Made by a program: the position numbers and the translations under genes | Assembly (NCBI GenBank): GCA_948852375.1 | Contig: CAQOYX010000040.1 | Location: 1 to 14,333, forward strand | Origin: an uncultured Clostridia bacterium | GTDB lineage: Bacteria; Bacillota_A; Clostridia; TANB77; CAG-508 | Reading direction: 5' to 3' | Length of the DNA: 14,333 nucleotides | The notes under the pieces: generated by a model | Seen by the model: the letters and a program-made list of their open reading frames with translations, nothing else | The model's database searches: none | What the model was told of the DNA's origin: nothing | In this document: positions 1 to 6,350 of the stretch, piece by piece | How the letters are laid out: each line of letters starts with the position of its first letter | Numbering within the stretch: the stretch's first letter is position 1

Positions 1-982
1 AAAGTTTTGTTCCACAATCTAAACATACTAGCTTATTAGCAAATATATGAACTTCGCCATTTTTACATCTTCTTGTTTTACTTTTAAAAATTTCTTGAAC
101 TTTGTAAAATTGTTCTTTCGTAATAATAGGTTCGTGAGTATTTTCTACAATAATCCATTCTGATTTAGGCTGATTTACCATTTTTTTAGATTTATAGCTT
201 ACTTTTTTATTAAAACCTTGTACCAAATTACCAATATAAACCTCATTTTTCAAGATTTTGCTAACTGTAGATTCACACCAATAGTCAATATTTTTGCCTT
301 GATTTTTAAAATTAATTCCTTGTGATAATTTATATTTAGTAGGTGTTAAAATACATTTGTTGTTTAATATTTGAGCAATTTTAGTAACACCATTTCCTTG
401 TTCATAAAGGTTAAATATTAATTTAATAACTTTAGCTACTTCCGTATCAACAACAAGCTTATTTTTATTCTCTGGACTCCTTTTATAGCCATAACATACA
501 AAAGAGCCAATATGTAATCCTTGTTTTCTTTTACTGTCAAATGTCTTTCTAATATTTTCTGATAAATCTTCTAGATACCACTCATTAACTAAACCATTTA
601 TTTGTCTTGATTTTTTATTTCCTTTATCTAAAGTGTCAACATGATCTACAAGACTTACAAATCGTATGTTCCATTCAATAAATTTGTTATGTAAGTATCT
701 TTCGACAATTTCCATATCACGAGTAAATCTACTTTGAGTTTTACAAAGTACAATATCAAATTTATGACTTTTAGCATCTTGTAATAATTTATTAAATTCA
801 GGTCGTCTATTATCGATTCCAGAATAATCCTCATCACAGTAAATATTATAAATATCCCAACTTCGTTCTAGAGCATAGTTGATTAGCATAGATTTTTGAT
901 TTTGGATACTTTCACTTTCATCATTCTCGTGAATTTTGTCATCATCTTCACGAGAAAGTCTGCAATATATAGCAACTCTCAA
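1..982 (-). CDS. Large serine recombinase 1 (C-terminus beyond the window)
   Basis: Site-specific recombinase of the large serine (TnpX/TndX-like) type, which cuts and rejoins DNA at attachment sites. The frame is open from a TTG at 982-980 to the window edge (327 residues seen); a GGAGG lies 8 nt before the TTG and no better start exists. Seen in order: an N-terminal resolvase domain with the motif YCRLS (catalytic Ser10), ESESIQNQKSM, YSGIDNRRPEFNKLL and an arginine-rich TQSRFTRDMEIVERY segment; the recombinase domain around residues 160-270 (GSFVCYGYKRSPENK, then EVYIGNLVQG); and the start of the zinc-ribbon (CLDCG) at the edge. A 42-codon ORF lies just upstream in the same direction, as with the second recombinase of this window. 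It presumably mobilises a different element, most of which may lie left of or around this region. The family is certain; the element it serves is not. Confidence 0.93.
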   Translation of the reverse strand, partial: MRVAIYCRLSREDDDKIHENDESESIQNQKSMLINYALERSWDIYNIYCDEDYSGIDNRRPEFNKLLQDAKSHKFDIVLCKTQSRFTRDMEIVERYLHNKFIEWNIRFVSLVDHVDTLDKGNKKSRQINGLVNEWYLEDLSENIRKTFDSKRKQGLHIGSFVCYGYKRSPENKNKLVVDTEVAKVIKLIFNLYEQGNGVTKIAQILNNKCILTPTKYKLSQGINFKNQGKNIDYWCESTVSKILKNEVYIGNLVQGFNKKVSYKSKKMVNQPKSEWIIVENTHEPIITKEQFYKVQEIFKSKTRRCKNGEVHIFANKLVCLDCGTKL

Positions 983-983
983 T

Positions 984-1007
984 AGTTATACCTCCAATCG
1001 TATAACT
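984..1007 (-). promoter_or_regulatory. Inverted repeat enclosing the recombinase 1 ribosome binding site
   Basis: An exact 8-bp inverted repeat (AGTTATAC, 8-nt loop, GTATAACT) surrounds the GGAGG (991-995) and stops one base before the TTG start. As RNA it could hold the ribosome binding site in a hairpin; as DNA it could be an operator. The same TATAACT word occurs three times upstream of the second recombinase. Function is inferred. Confidence 0.4.
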
Positions 1008-1046
1008 ACTCATTTTGTACAACATATTATACAAAAATAAGTAGAT

Positions 1047-1175
1047 TTAATCAATGCAATGGGTAAATTCATTTATAATTAATTTGTTAACTATATCATT
1101 TATAAATTTTTTAATATCTTCAATATTTTCATTTTTATTCTTTTCAATTACATTAAAATTCATTTTTTCACACAT
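1047..1175 (-). CDS. Small ORF (42 aa) upstream of recombinase 1
   Basis: Short acidic/basic, helix-prone protein beginning MCEKMNFNVIEKNKNENIED. The ATG at 1175-1173 has an excellent AGGAGG seven nt upstream, which is the main reason to believe it is translated. It ends with TAA about 65 bp before the recombinase start and is probably co-transcribed with it. The second recombinase also has a roughly 40-codon ORF in front, with a loosely similar ending (acidic residue, I/L, K, then I-rich helix). I do not recognise a family. A role in recombination control, such as a directionality factor, is only a guess from position. Confidence 0.55.
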   Translation of the reverse strand: MCEKMNFNVIEKNKNENIEDIKKFINDIVNKLIINEFTHCID

Positions 1176-1285
1176 ACAAAGTCCTCCTATTTTACTGTAT
1201 TCTAAAGAACTTGTATTTGTGAAACAAAAAAATAAAGACCTTTAGCTTTAACATAAAAATTAATATTTTATTAATTTACATAAAG

Positions 1286-1314
1286 TTGACAATTATTTAA
1301 AATTGATATATAAT
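1286..1314 (+). promoter_or_regulatory. Perfect sigma-A-type promoter
   Basis: TTGACA (1286-1291), a 17-bp spacer and TATAAT (1309-1314): a perfect match to the vegetative consensus. It faces the 218-residue gene at 1404 and gives a leader of about 80 nt. The leader contains a near inverted repeat (CTTGGTAC at 1329-1336, GTACAAG at 1352-1358) that may fold but is not a clear terminator. Confidence 0.8.
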
Positions 1315-1403
1315 ATAATTATATTATCCTTGGTACTGGGAGCAATAAAAGGTACAAGTTATACAATACTACTTATATTAGTAAATACTATGGAGGGTAT
1401 CTT

Positions 1404-2060
1404 ATGAGAAAAAAATTTTTTTCACGGAACAAAGAAACTGCGGGATCAGCAATGGTTTCAGCAAAAACAGAAGGTAAAGTGATCTGTGGTACATTTGAAT
1501 TTCAAATTATTACAAAATGGACACATGGAGAAGGTTGGGAATTTAACGATTTTGCAACTTTTGTTGAACTTATAGGAGTAAAAACTCCTATAAAAGTAAT
1601 GTATTTGAAAAAAGAGGGTTTGTTATTTTCTTTTAAATGCATTACAGCACTTAATAAAGAAGTTAAAATCCATATTCGTTTTGGCGATTTTGACGAATTT
1701 GCAGAGCTTTGGATAGAGGAAGGAGCAGAAGAAACAAGAAAGTACTATATAGGTCAAAGAGATGAAGAAGAGGCGCCAAAGGTAGATCTTTATGAGAGAA
1801 CTGTCATAAGAAATGGCAAGGAACTTGGCTATTATGATCGGTTCCATTATATAACATTGAAGATTGATGACGCTCATATGTTGAGTCTGGAGACTAATGT
1901 GCCAGTATTAGAAACTCAGCAGATTGAAGAATATCTTTTGAACCTCGACAATTTTATTATAGTTCAGGTGTATAACAAAGTTAAGGAGCTTCTTGGATTG
2001 TATGAAGAAGACATTTCTATTTCCTATACGGAAACCATTGGGAAAAGAAAAGTGAAATAA
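1404..2060 (+). CDS. Unrecognised 218-residue protein, compositionally atypical
   Basis: Predicted soluble protein with no signal peptide or membrane segment. The ATG has a strong GGAGGG six nt upstream and a consensus promoter in front, so expression is likely. I recognise no family motif. It is rich in aromatic and acidic residues with alternating beta-prone stretches (for example around KWTHGEGWEFNDFATFVELIG), and has a C-terminal helical part (EEYLLNLDNF...) and a basic tail KRKVK. Base composition is visibly richer in G+C than every neighbour, and it uses CGG arginine codons (twice) that native genes here avoid, which points to transfer from another genome. It stands alone between recombinase 1 and an IS remnant and could be cargo of the recombinase 1 element. 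A defence or toxin-like role cannot be excluded, but nothing in the sequence shows it. Confidence 0.8.
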   Translation: MRKKFFSRNKETAGSAMVSAKTEGKVICGTFEFQIITKWTHGEGWEFNDFATFVELIGVKTPIKVMYLKKEGLLFSFKCITALNKEVKIHIRFGDFDEFAELWIEEGAEETRKYYIGQRDEEEAPKVDLYERTVIRNGKELGYYDRFHYITLKIDDAHMLSLETNVPVLETQQIEEYLLNLDNFIIVQVYNKVKELLGLYEEDISISYTETIGKRKVK

Positions 2061-2110
2061 TTTTTAAATTGATGGAATTACTATTTTGTATTTTCCAAAA
2101 AAGGAATAAG

Positions 2111-2310
2111 TTAAGAAGAAATAATTAGCTTATTTCTTTTTTTTAAAATTTCATATTCATTTTCTAAATCTTTTCTTATTTTTATTGTTTTTCATTATAA
2201 TATTAGGACTAACTTGATTCTTTTTAACAATTCCTTAAATAGAATTTCCATCAATTTTTTGGGTCATATATTTTTTAGTGATTGCTTTACTTCAATTATT
2301 CTTTTGTTTC
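2111..2310 (-). pseudogene. Decayed IS3-type transposase OrfA remnant
   Basis: Read on the minus strand, pieces resemble the small HTH protein OrfA of IS3-family insertion sequences. First comes a segment read TQKIDGNSI, a stop, then GIVKKNQVSPNII (compare the family pattern of a helix-turn-helix with 'GVSxxTIYKW'). In a shifted frame this is followed by KDLENEYEILKKRNK, matching the usual leucine-rich OrfA ending, and a TAA at 2113-2111. At least one stop and one frameshift separate them, and no OrfB catalytic domain is present. The identification rests on pattern memory over short stretches. It marks this interval as old insertion debris. Confidence 0.4.
2116..2144 (+). terminator. Possible rho-independent terminator
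   Basis: AAGAAATAA (2116-2124), loop TTAGC, TTATTTCTT (2130-2138), running straight into eight T (2137-2144). It lies about 55 nt after the stop of the 218-residue gene. The stem is AT-only and overlaps the IS remnant, so it may be partly fortuitous. Confidence 0.5.
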
Positions 2311-2391
2311 TTTATATATTATTTCTTTTCTTTTTGTACCAATTAATTTTATATATTTTTATATGTAGTGAGTTGCTTATAAAGTAACTAA

Positions 2392-2442
2392 GTTATCTAT
2401 AAAAATCAAAGATTTAACTGCTATCTTATTTGGATAGATAAC
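2392..2442. repeat. 9-bp inverted repeat at the broken left edge of cotJC
   Basis: GTTATCTAT (2392-2400) is the exact inverse of ATAGATAAC (2434-2442), with 33 bp between. The right copy codes for the first recognisable cotJC residues (IDN), while the left copy lies outside recognisable cotJC. This sits where cotJC similarity is lost, so it could mark an old recombination junction. It may also be chance in AT-rich DNA. Confidence 0.3.
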
Positions 2443-2511
2443 AAACAAACACCACACGGAGTAGATATATATCCTCAATCAGCAGCTGGAGTTCCTTTTA
2501 CAGCATCATAT
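2434..2511 (+). pseudogene. cotJC: cotJC-type spore coat gene, internal fragment left of the element
   Basis: The + strand frame reads IDNKQTPHGVDIYPQSAAGVPFTASY, the part of CotJC/manganese-catalase-like coat proteins just before the 'KGDPIA' segment. The next residues of the protein are found at 12898 on the far side of the inserted element, in the same strand and in a compatible frame (A-S-Y then I-A-A-K-G). The roughly 100 residues normally preceding this fragment are absent: the frame is blocked by a TAA at 2389-2391 and upstream sequence is AT-rich debris. After the junction the frame runs into the element and stops at 2548-2550. CotJC is a spore coat protein with a ferritin-like di-metal fold; activity of this interrupted copy is not expected. 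Confidence 0.8.
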
Positions 2512-2529
2512 GATGCTGTAATGATAAGG
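2494..2529 (+). other. attL, left junction of the integrative element
   Basis: The left half (2494-2509) is cotJC sequence and the right half (2510-2529) is one arm of the palindromic attP. The 10-bp core AGCATCATAT (2502-2511) is repeated directly at 12888-12897. The arm ATGATGCTGTAATGATAAGG is the inverse complement, with one mismatch, of the arm at the right end. Confidence 0.88.
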
Positions 2530-2559
2530 AGAATGATGAAAACTTAGAGTAGACAACCA

Positions 2560-2588
2560 TTCACTGAAATTGATTTTTGAGATAAAAT
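2560..2588 (+). promoter_or_regulatory. Promoter of the winged-helix gene
   Basis: TTCACT (2560-2565), 17-bp spacer, TAAAAT (2583-2588) within GATAAAATGCATAAAAC. The promoter before rhuM contains nearly the same downstream word (GATAAAATGCAATAAAC), so the two control regions look related. Confidence 0.5.
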
Positions 2589-2631
2589 GCATAAAACCTA
2601 TTTTTAACTTTTAACAAAGGAGAAATAGGTA

Positions 2632-3135
2632 ATGGAAAACAAATTTAAAATAGCTGGTTTATGGATACCATATCAAATTTTAACAGATAAAAATTTAAGA
2701 GATAAAGAGAAAATTATTTATTCATTAATATTATTTTTTAGCAATAATAAAGGTTATTGTAGTATAAGAAATAAATATTTAGAGCATTTATTACATAGGT
2801 CAACTAAAAGAATTTCAAGTATAATAAATACATTGTAATATAAAAAGTATATCCATATTATTCCTAGAAATAATAGAGAAGAAAGAAAATTATATCCATT
2901 AGTAGATATAAAAGATATTGATAAAAAAGTAGTATTTAAAGGGTTATTTATGCCAATAAGTGTATTATCAGACAATAATTTGAATGACAAAGAAAAATTT
3001 ATATATTAAATTGTTTTGTATTATGGAAATGTTCATAAAAAATGCACTTTGAACAACGGAAATTTTCACGATATTTTTGATGTAACTAAAAATCAAATAT
3101 TAAGAATTGTAAATAGTTTGAATAAAAAAGTATAA
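2632..3135 (+). pseudogene. Tandem winged-helix (replication/regulator-like) protein, two in-frame stops
   Basis: The ATG at 2632 has AAAGGAG nine nt upstream. The frame contains two copies of the same roughly 65-residue winged-helix unit of the HTH_36 kind common in plasmid and element replication or regulatory proteins. Copy 1 reads GLWIPYQILTDKNLRDKEKIIYSLILFF...; copy 2 reads KGLFMPISVLSDNNLNDKEKFIY, stop, IVLYYG.... TAA codons at 2836-2838 and 3007-3009 interrupt it. The second falls exactly where copy 1 has Ser, so a single-base change TCA to TAA explains it. The reading continues with family-like sequence (DVTKNQILRIVNSLNKK) to TAA at 3133-3135. DNA binding is inferred for the ancestor. 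The first 68 residues could still be made as a one-domain protein. Confidence 0.68.
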
Positions 3136-3141
3136 ATTTAA

Positions 3142-3170
3142 TTGACAAAAGAACGAATGTTTGATAAAAT
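3142..3170 (+). promoter_or_regulatory. Promoter of rhuM
   Basis: TTGACA (3142-3147), 17-bp spacer, TAAAAT (3165-3170), 31 bp before the rhuM ATG. A good sigma-A-type match just after the broken winged-helix gene. Confidence 0.72.
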
Positions 3171-3201
3171 GCAATAAACTAAGAAATGAGGTTGATCTAA
3201 T

Positions 3202-4236
3202 ATGGATAATAATTTAATTGGAAATGAAAACAATATTATATTTTATACTGATGATGAAGGAAATGCTAATATAGAAGTAATATTACAAAACGAAGATGTT
3301 TGGCTTAACGCTCAAGCTATTGCAGAATTATTTGAAATTACAGATAAAGTAATATATAAACATATAAAAAATATATATGAACAAGAAGAATTAGAAGAAA
3401 ATAGCACAGTCGCAAAAATTGCGACTATGGGTAAAAATGGTCAAACTTATCAAGTAAAGTATTATAACTTAGATATGATTATATCTATTGGATATAGAGT
3501 AAATTCAAAGAAAGCAGTAAAATTTAGGCAATGGGCAAATAAAATAATCAAAGAATATATGATACAAGGTTTTAGCTTAAATGAAGAACGATTTTTAAAA
3601 GGTAGAAAATCAGATCAAGAGTATTTTAAAAGATTATTAGAAAAGATAAAACTAATAAGAACAAGTGAGAGAATGTTTTATCAAAAAATTACAGATATTT
3701 TTGCAGAATGTAGTTTAGATTATGATAAAACAAGTAATTTAGCAAGAGAATTTTATGCTACTATTCAAAATAAGTTTCATTTTGCTATAACAAAGAATAC
3801 AGCAGCAGAGATAATCTATAATAGAGTTGACGGCAAAAAAGAAAATATGGGACTAACTACTTGGAAAGAAGCACCCAAAGGAAAAATATTAAAATCAGAT
3901 GTAACAATAGCAAAAAATTATTTATCTGAAATAGAATTAAAAAACCTGAATAATATCGTAAATATTTTTCTTGATATAGCTGAAGATAATGCTGAAAGAA
4001 ATATTCCAATGTATATGAAAGATTGGAAAAAAGAAGTTGATACAGTGTTATCTATAAGACATTATGATATTTTAGAAGGTAAAGGTAAAATATCTAAAAA
4101 AGAAGCAGATGAGAAAGCAGAAAAAGAATACGAAAAGTATAAAGTAATTCAAGATAAAAAATTTTTGTCTGATTTCGATATATTACTGTTAGAAGCGGAA
4201 AATATAAATAAATTTCAAACGAATAAAAATAATTAA
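3202..4236 (+). CDS. rhuM: RhuM-family protein
   Basis: Cytoplasmic protein of the RhuM (virulence_RhuM) family, 344 residues, about the usual length. The family is widespread in mobile elements and often sits inside or beside type I restriction-modification loci; its biochemical function is not established. Seen: an N-terminal winged-helix/KilA-like region with the hallmark block VWLNAQAIAELFEITDKVIYKHIKNIYEQEEL (residues ~32-65) and ENSTVAKIATMGKNGQTYQVKYYNLDMIISIGYRVNSKKAVKFRQWAN (~66-115), then a long helical C-terminal half with the block EIELKNLNNIVNIFLDIAEDNAERN and a lysine/glutamate-rich stretch near 295-320. The start has GAGG ten nt upstream and its own promoter. The MNT gene begins 8 bp after its stop, so the two are probably one operon. 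Confidence 0.9.
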   Translation: MDNNLIGNENNIIFYTDDEGNANIEVILQNEDVWLNAQAIAELFEITDKVIYKHIKNIYEQEELEENSTVAKIATMGKNGQTYQVKYYNLDMIISIGYRVNSKKAVKFRQWANKIIKEYMIQGFSLNEERFLKGRKSDQEYFKRLLEKIKLIRTSERMFYQKITDIFAECSLDYDKTSNLAREFYATIQNKFHFAITKNTAAEIIYNRVDGKKENMGLTTWKEAPKGKILKSDVTIAKNYLSEIELKNLNNIVNIFLDIAEDNAERNIPMYMKDWKKEVDTVLSIRHYDILEGKGKISKKEADEKAEKEYEKYKVIQDKKFLSDFDILLLEAENINKFQTNKNN

Positions 4237-4244
4237 TATGAAAT

Positions 4245-4568
4245 ATGAGTAACAAAATGAAAAAATTAAAAGAGCTACCAGTAGGATGTCAAAAAGATAT
4301 TAAAAAGGCATTAAAAATATTAAAACAAAATGGAGCAACAGAAATATATATTTTTGCTTCTATTGCAAAAGGTAATTTTAATAAAAAATCAGATATAGAT
4401 ACTGCAATTAGAGGAGTAAAACAAGAAAAATTTTATAAAGTAGCCAGTATATTAATGTTTGAAATTGAAAAAGAAATAGATTTAATTGATTTAGATGATG
4501 AAAATGATAAATTTGCTCTAATGTTAATAGATAAAAATATATTAGTAAGAATTGATAATATATTATAA
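4245..4568 (+). CDS. MNT-type nucleotidyltransferase domain protein
   Basis: Small (107 aa) protein of the minimal nucleotidyltransferase (MntA/DNA polymerase beta-like) fold. Residues ~38-55 read FASIAKGNFNKKSDIDTAI, matching the family pattern G-S-x-A-x-G ... S-D-I-D with the two metal-binding Asp. The first Gly of the GS pair is Ala here. A third acidic position is plausible in EIDLIDLDD. In HEPN-MNT toxin-antitoxin pairs the MNT protein blocks a HEPN RNase by AMP-addition, but no HEPN gene is found on either side, so this is an orphan. The ATG at 4245 lacks a clear Shine-Dalgarno and lies 8 bp after rhuM, which suggests translational coupling; ATG 4257 is an alternative start. Transfer activity is likely by family but unproven. 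Confidence 0.75.
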   Translation: MSNKMKKLKELPVGCQKDIKKALKILKQNGATEIYIFASIAKGNFNKKSDIDTAIRGVKQEKFYKVASILMFEIEKEIDLIDLDDENDKFALMLIDKNILVRIDNIL

Positions 4569-4674
4569 AGAGCTAAAAATAATTTGATTTTTTAAACGAA
4601 AAAATCCTTGTAATACATGTAAATAGAGAACTTGACAAAATTAAATACACTGAAATGTATGCACTCTGCATATT

Positions 4675-4745
4675 CTCTGCAATATTTTTGTATTAACAGA
4701 GGATTAGAAAGCTTGTCTTTCTATATGTTGACAGGAAATCCTCTG
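4675..4745 (+). ncRNA. Candidate structured RNA with two alternative folds
   Basis: The 314-bp gap between the nucleotidyltransferase and hsdM contains no convincing ORF but much pairing. CAGAGGATT (4697-4705) pairs perfectly with AATCCTCTG (4737-4745), enclosing a second hairpin AGAAAG/CTTTCT (4706-4722). Alternatively CTCTG (4675-4679) pairs with CAGAG (4697-4701) around AATA/TATT, and this fold excludes the first. A terminator follows at 4781. A TTGACA at 4632-4637 could be a -35 box, but the -10 is poor. It may be a small RNA or the leader of the restriction-modification operon. It matches no RNA family I know. Confidence 0.35.
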
Positions 4746-4780
4746 CTTTCCTTATCCTGCCATATATAAAATAAATGCAA

Positions 4781-4815
4781 ATAGTTGAGAGTATAAATTC
4801 TTAACTATATTTTTT
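4781..4815 (+). terminator. Rho-independent terminator before hsdM
   Basis: ATAGTTGAGA (4781-4790), loop GTATAAAT, TCTTAACTAT (4799-4808), a 10-bp stem with one G-U pair, followed by T6 at 4810-4815. It would end transcripts from rhuM-MNT or from the structured RNA before the hsdM promoter. Confidence 0.6.
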
Positions 4816-4836
4816 GCCTTAAAAATGGTAATTATA

Positions 4837-4865
4837 TTGAGGAAAAATTAAAATTATGATAAAAT
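4837..4865 (+). promoter_or_regulatory. Promoter of the hsd operon
   Basis: TTGAGG (4837-4842), 17-bp spacer, TAAAAT (4860-4865) in TATGATAAAAT, 29 bp before the preferred hsdM start. It lies just after the terminator, so hsdMSR likely forms its own transcription unit. Confidence 0.65.
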
Positions 4866-4894
4866 AAAGTCGAATAATTGTAATGGGGGAGAAA

Positions 4895-6350
4895 ATGGAT
4901 AATAATATAAGAAATATAATAGATAAAATATGGCTAACTTTTCATTCAGGAGGAGTTGCAAATCCACTAACAGTAATAGAACAAATTACATATTTATTAT
5001 TTATAAAAGGCTTAGATGAAACAGAACTAAAAAATGAAAATGATGATGTACTTTTAGGAATAGAATCAAAAAGAATATTTGATAAAGAACATCAAAATTG
5101 TAGATGGAGTGTATTCAAAGATTTTGAAGCTTCAAGAATGTTTAAAACAGTTCAAGAAGAAGTATTTCCTTTTATAAAAACTATTCGGAAATGAAAGAGA
5201 ATCAAGTTATGCAAAATATATGGAAGAAGCAATATTTTTAGTTCCAACACCAGTAGTATTACAAAAAGTAGTAACAGCAATAGATAAAATAGATATGAAA
5301 GATAGAGATACAAAGGGAGATTTGTATGAATATTTGCTTTCAAAACTATCAACATCAGGAACAAATGGCCAGTTTAGAACACCCAGACATATTATAAGAA
5401 TGATGGTTGAATTAATGAAGCCTACATCAAAAGATGTTATAGTAGATCCTGCTTGTGGAAGTGCAGGCTTTTTAGTGGAAGCAGGAGAATATTTGAGAAA
5501 AAATGAACCAGACTTATTTAATTATCAAGATAAATTAGAACATTTTAATAATACAATGTTTTATGGTTTTGATATGGATAGGACAATGCTTAGAATTAGT
5601 GCAATGAACTTAATGCAACACGGAATAGAAAATCCTAACATTGATTATAAAGATTCTTTATCAGAAGACAATGAAGATAAAAGCAAATATACATTAGTAT
5701 TAGCAAATCCACCATTTAAAGGGTCTATTGATAGCGAAAGAACTTCAAAAGATTTATTAGAAATAACAAAAACAAAGAAAACAGAATTATTGTTTTTAGC
5801 ATTATTCTTAAAAATATTAAAAACAGGTGGAAGAGTAGCTTCAATCGTTCCAGATGGAGTATTATTTGGAAGTTCAAATGCTCATAATCAGGTAAGAAAA
5901 GAAATAATAGAAAATCATAAATTAGAAGCAATAATTTCAATGCCAAGTGGAGTATTTAAACCTTATGCAGGAGTATCAACAGCTATAATGATTTATACAA
6001 AAACAGGAGTAGGTGGAACAGATAAAGTATGGTTCTATGATATGACTGCAGATGGATTTAGTTTAGATGACCAAAGACAACCAGTAAAAGAAAATGATAT
6101 ACCAGATATTATTGAAAGGTTTAAAAATAGAGAATCAGAGGAAGAACAAAACAGAAAAAGAACAGAAAAATCATTTTTTGTAACAAAAGAAGAACTTGCA
6201 GAAAATGGATATGATTTATCAATTAATAAGTATAAAGAGATAGTTGTGGAAGAGAAAGAATATAGAGAGCCAAAAGAAATATTGCAGGATATGAACGAAA
6301 ATATAAAAGAAATCCAACAAATACAAAAAGAGTTGGAGGAATTGTTATGA
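4895..6350 (+). pseudogene. hsdM: Type I R-M DNA methyltransferase HsdM, split by a one-base frameshift
   Basis: Modification subunit that, with HsdS, adds methyl groups to adenine N6. The first piece (97 residues from ATG 4895) is the helical HsdM N-terminal domain (IRNIIDKIWLTFHSGGVANP..., ending EEVFPFIKTI). The second holds the N6-methyltransferase domain with the SAM motif DPACGSAGF (~184-192 of the joined protein) and the catalytic NPPF (~271-274). The 0 frame hits TGA at 5192-5194. Skipping C5186 gives I-G-N-E-R-E-S-S-Y-A-K-Y-M-E-E-A, as the family expects, and a normal 484-residue protein. I prefer ATG 4895 over 4883 because GGGGGAG lies between them. hsdS overlaps the stop by 4 bp. 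The protein is dead unless the frame is corrected by recoding or the C is a sequencing error; a separate start at ATG 5220 would lack the N-terminal domain. Confidence 0.9.

Noticed and set aside
1054..1245. 63-codon hydrophobic ORF on the + strand
   Set aside because: It lies opposite the small ORF before recombinase 1, has no ribosome site, and its hydrophobicity comes from reading A-rich coding sequence in antisense.
2632..3135. Reading the TAA stops as recoded sense codons
   Set aside because: All other genes here end at TAA/TAG in the expected places, so TAA is a normal stop and the gene is simply broken.
3408..3426. Perfect inverted repeat AGTCGCAA-AAA-TTGCGACT inside rhuM
   Set aside because: It encodes the conserved family residues TVAKIATM and is explained by protein constraint; no reason to call an operator.
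4586..4606. GATTTTTT-AAACG-AAAAAATC inverted repeat after the MNT gene
   Set aside because: Only A/T pairs apart from the ends and no following T-run on the + strand; too weak to call a terminator.
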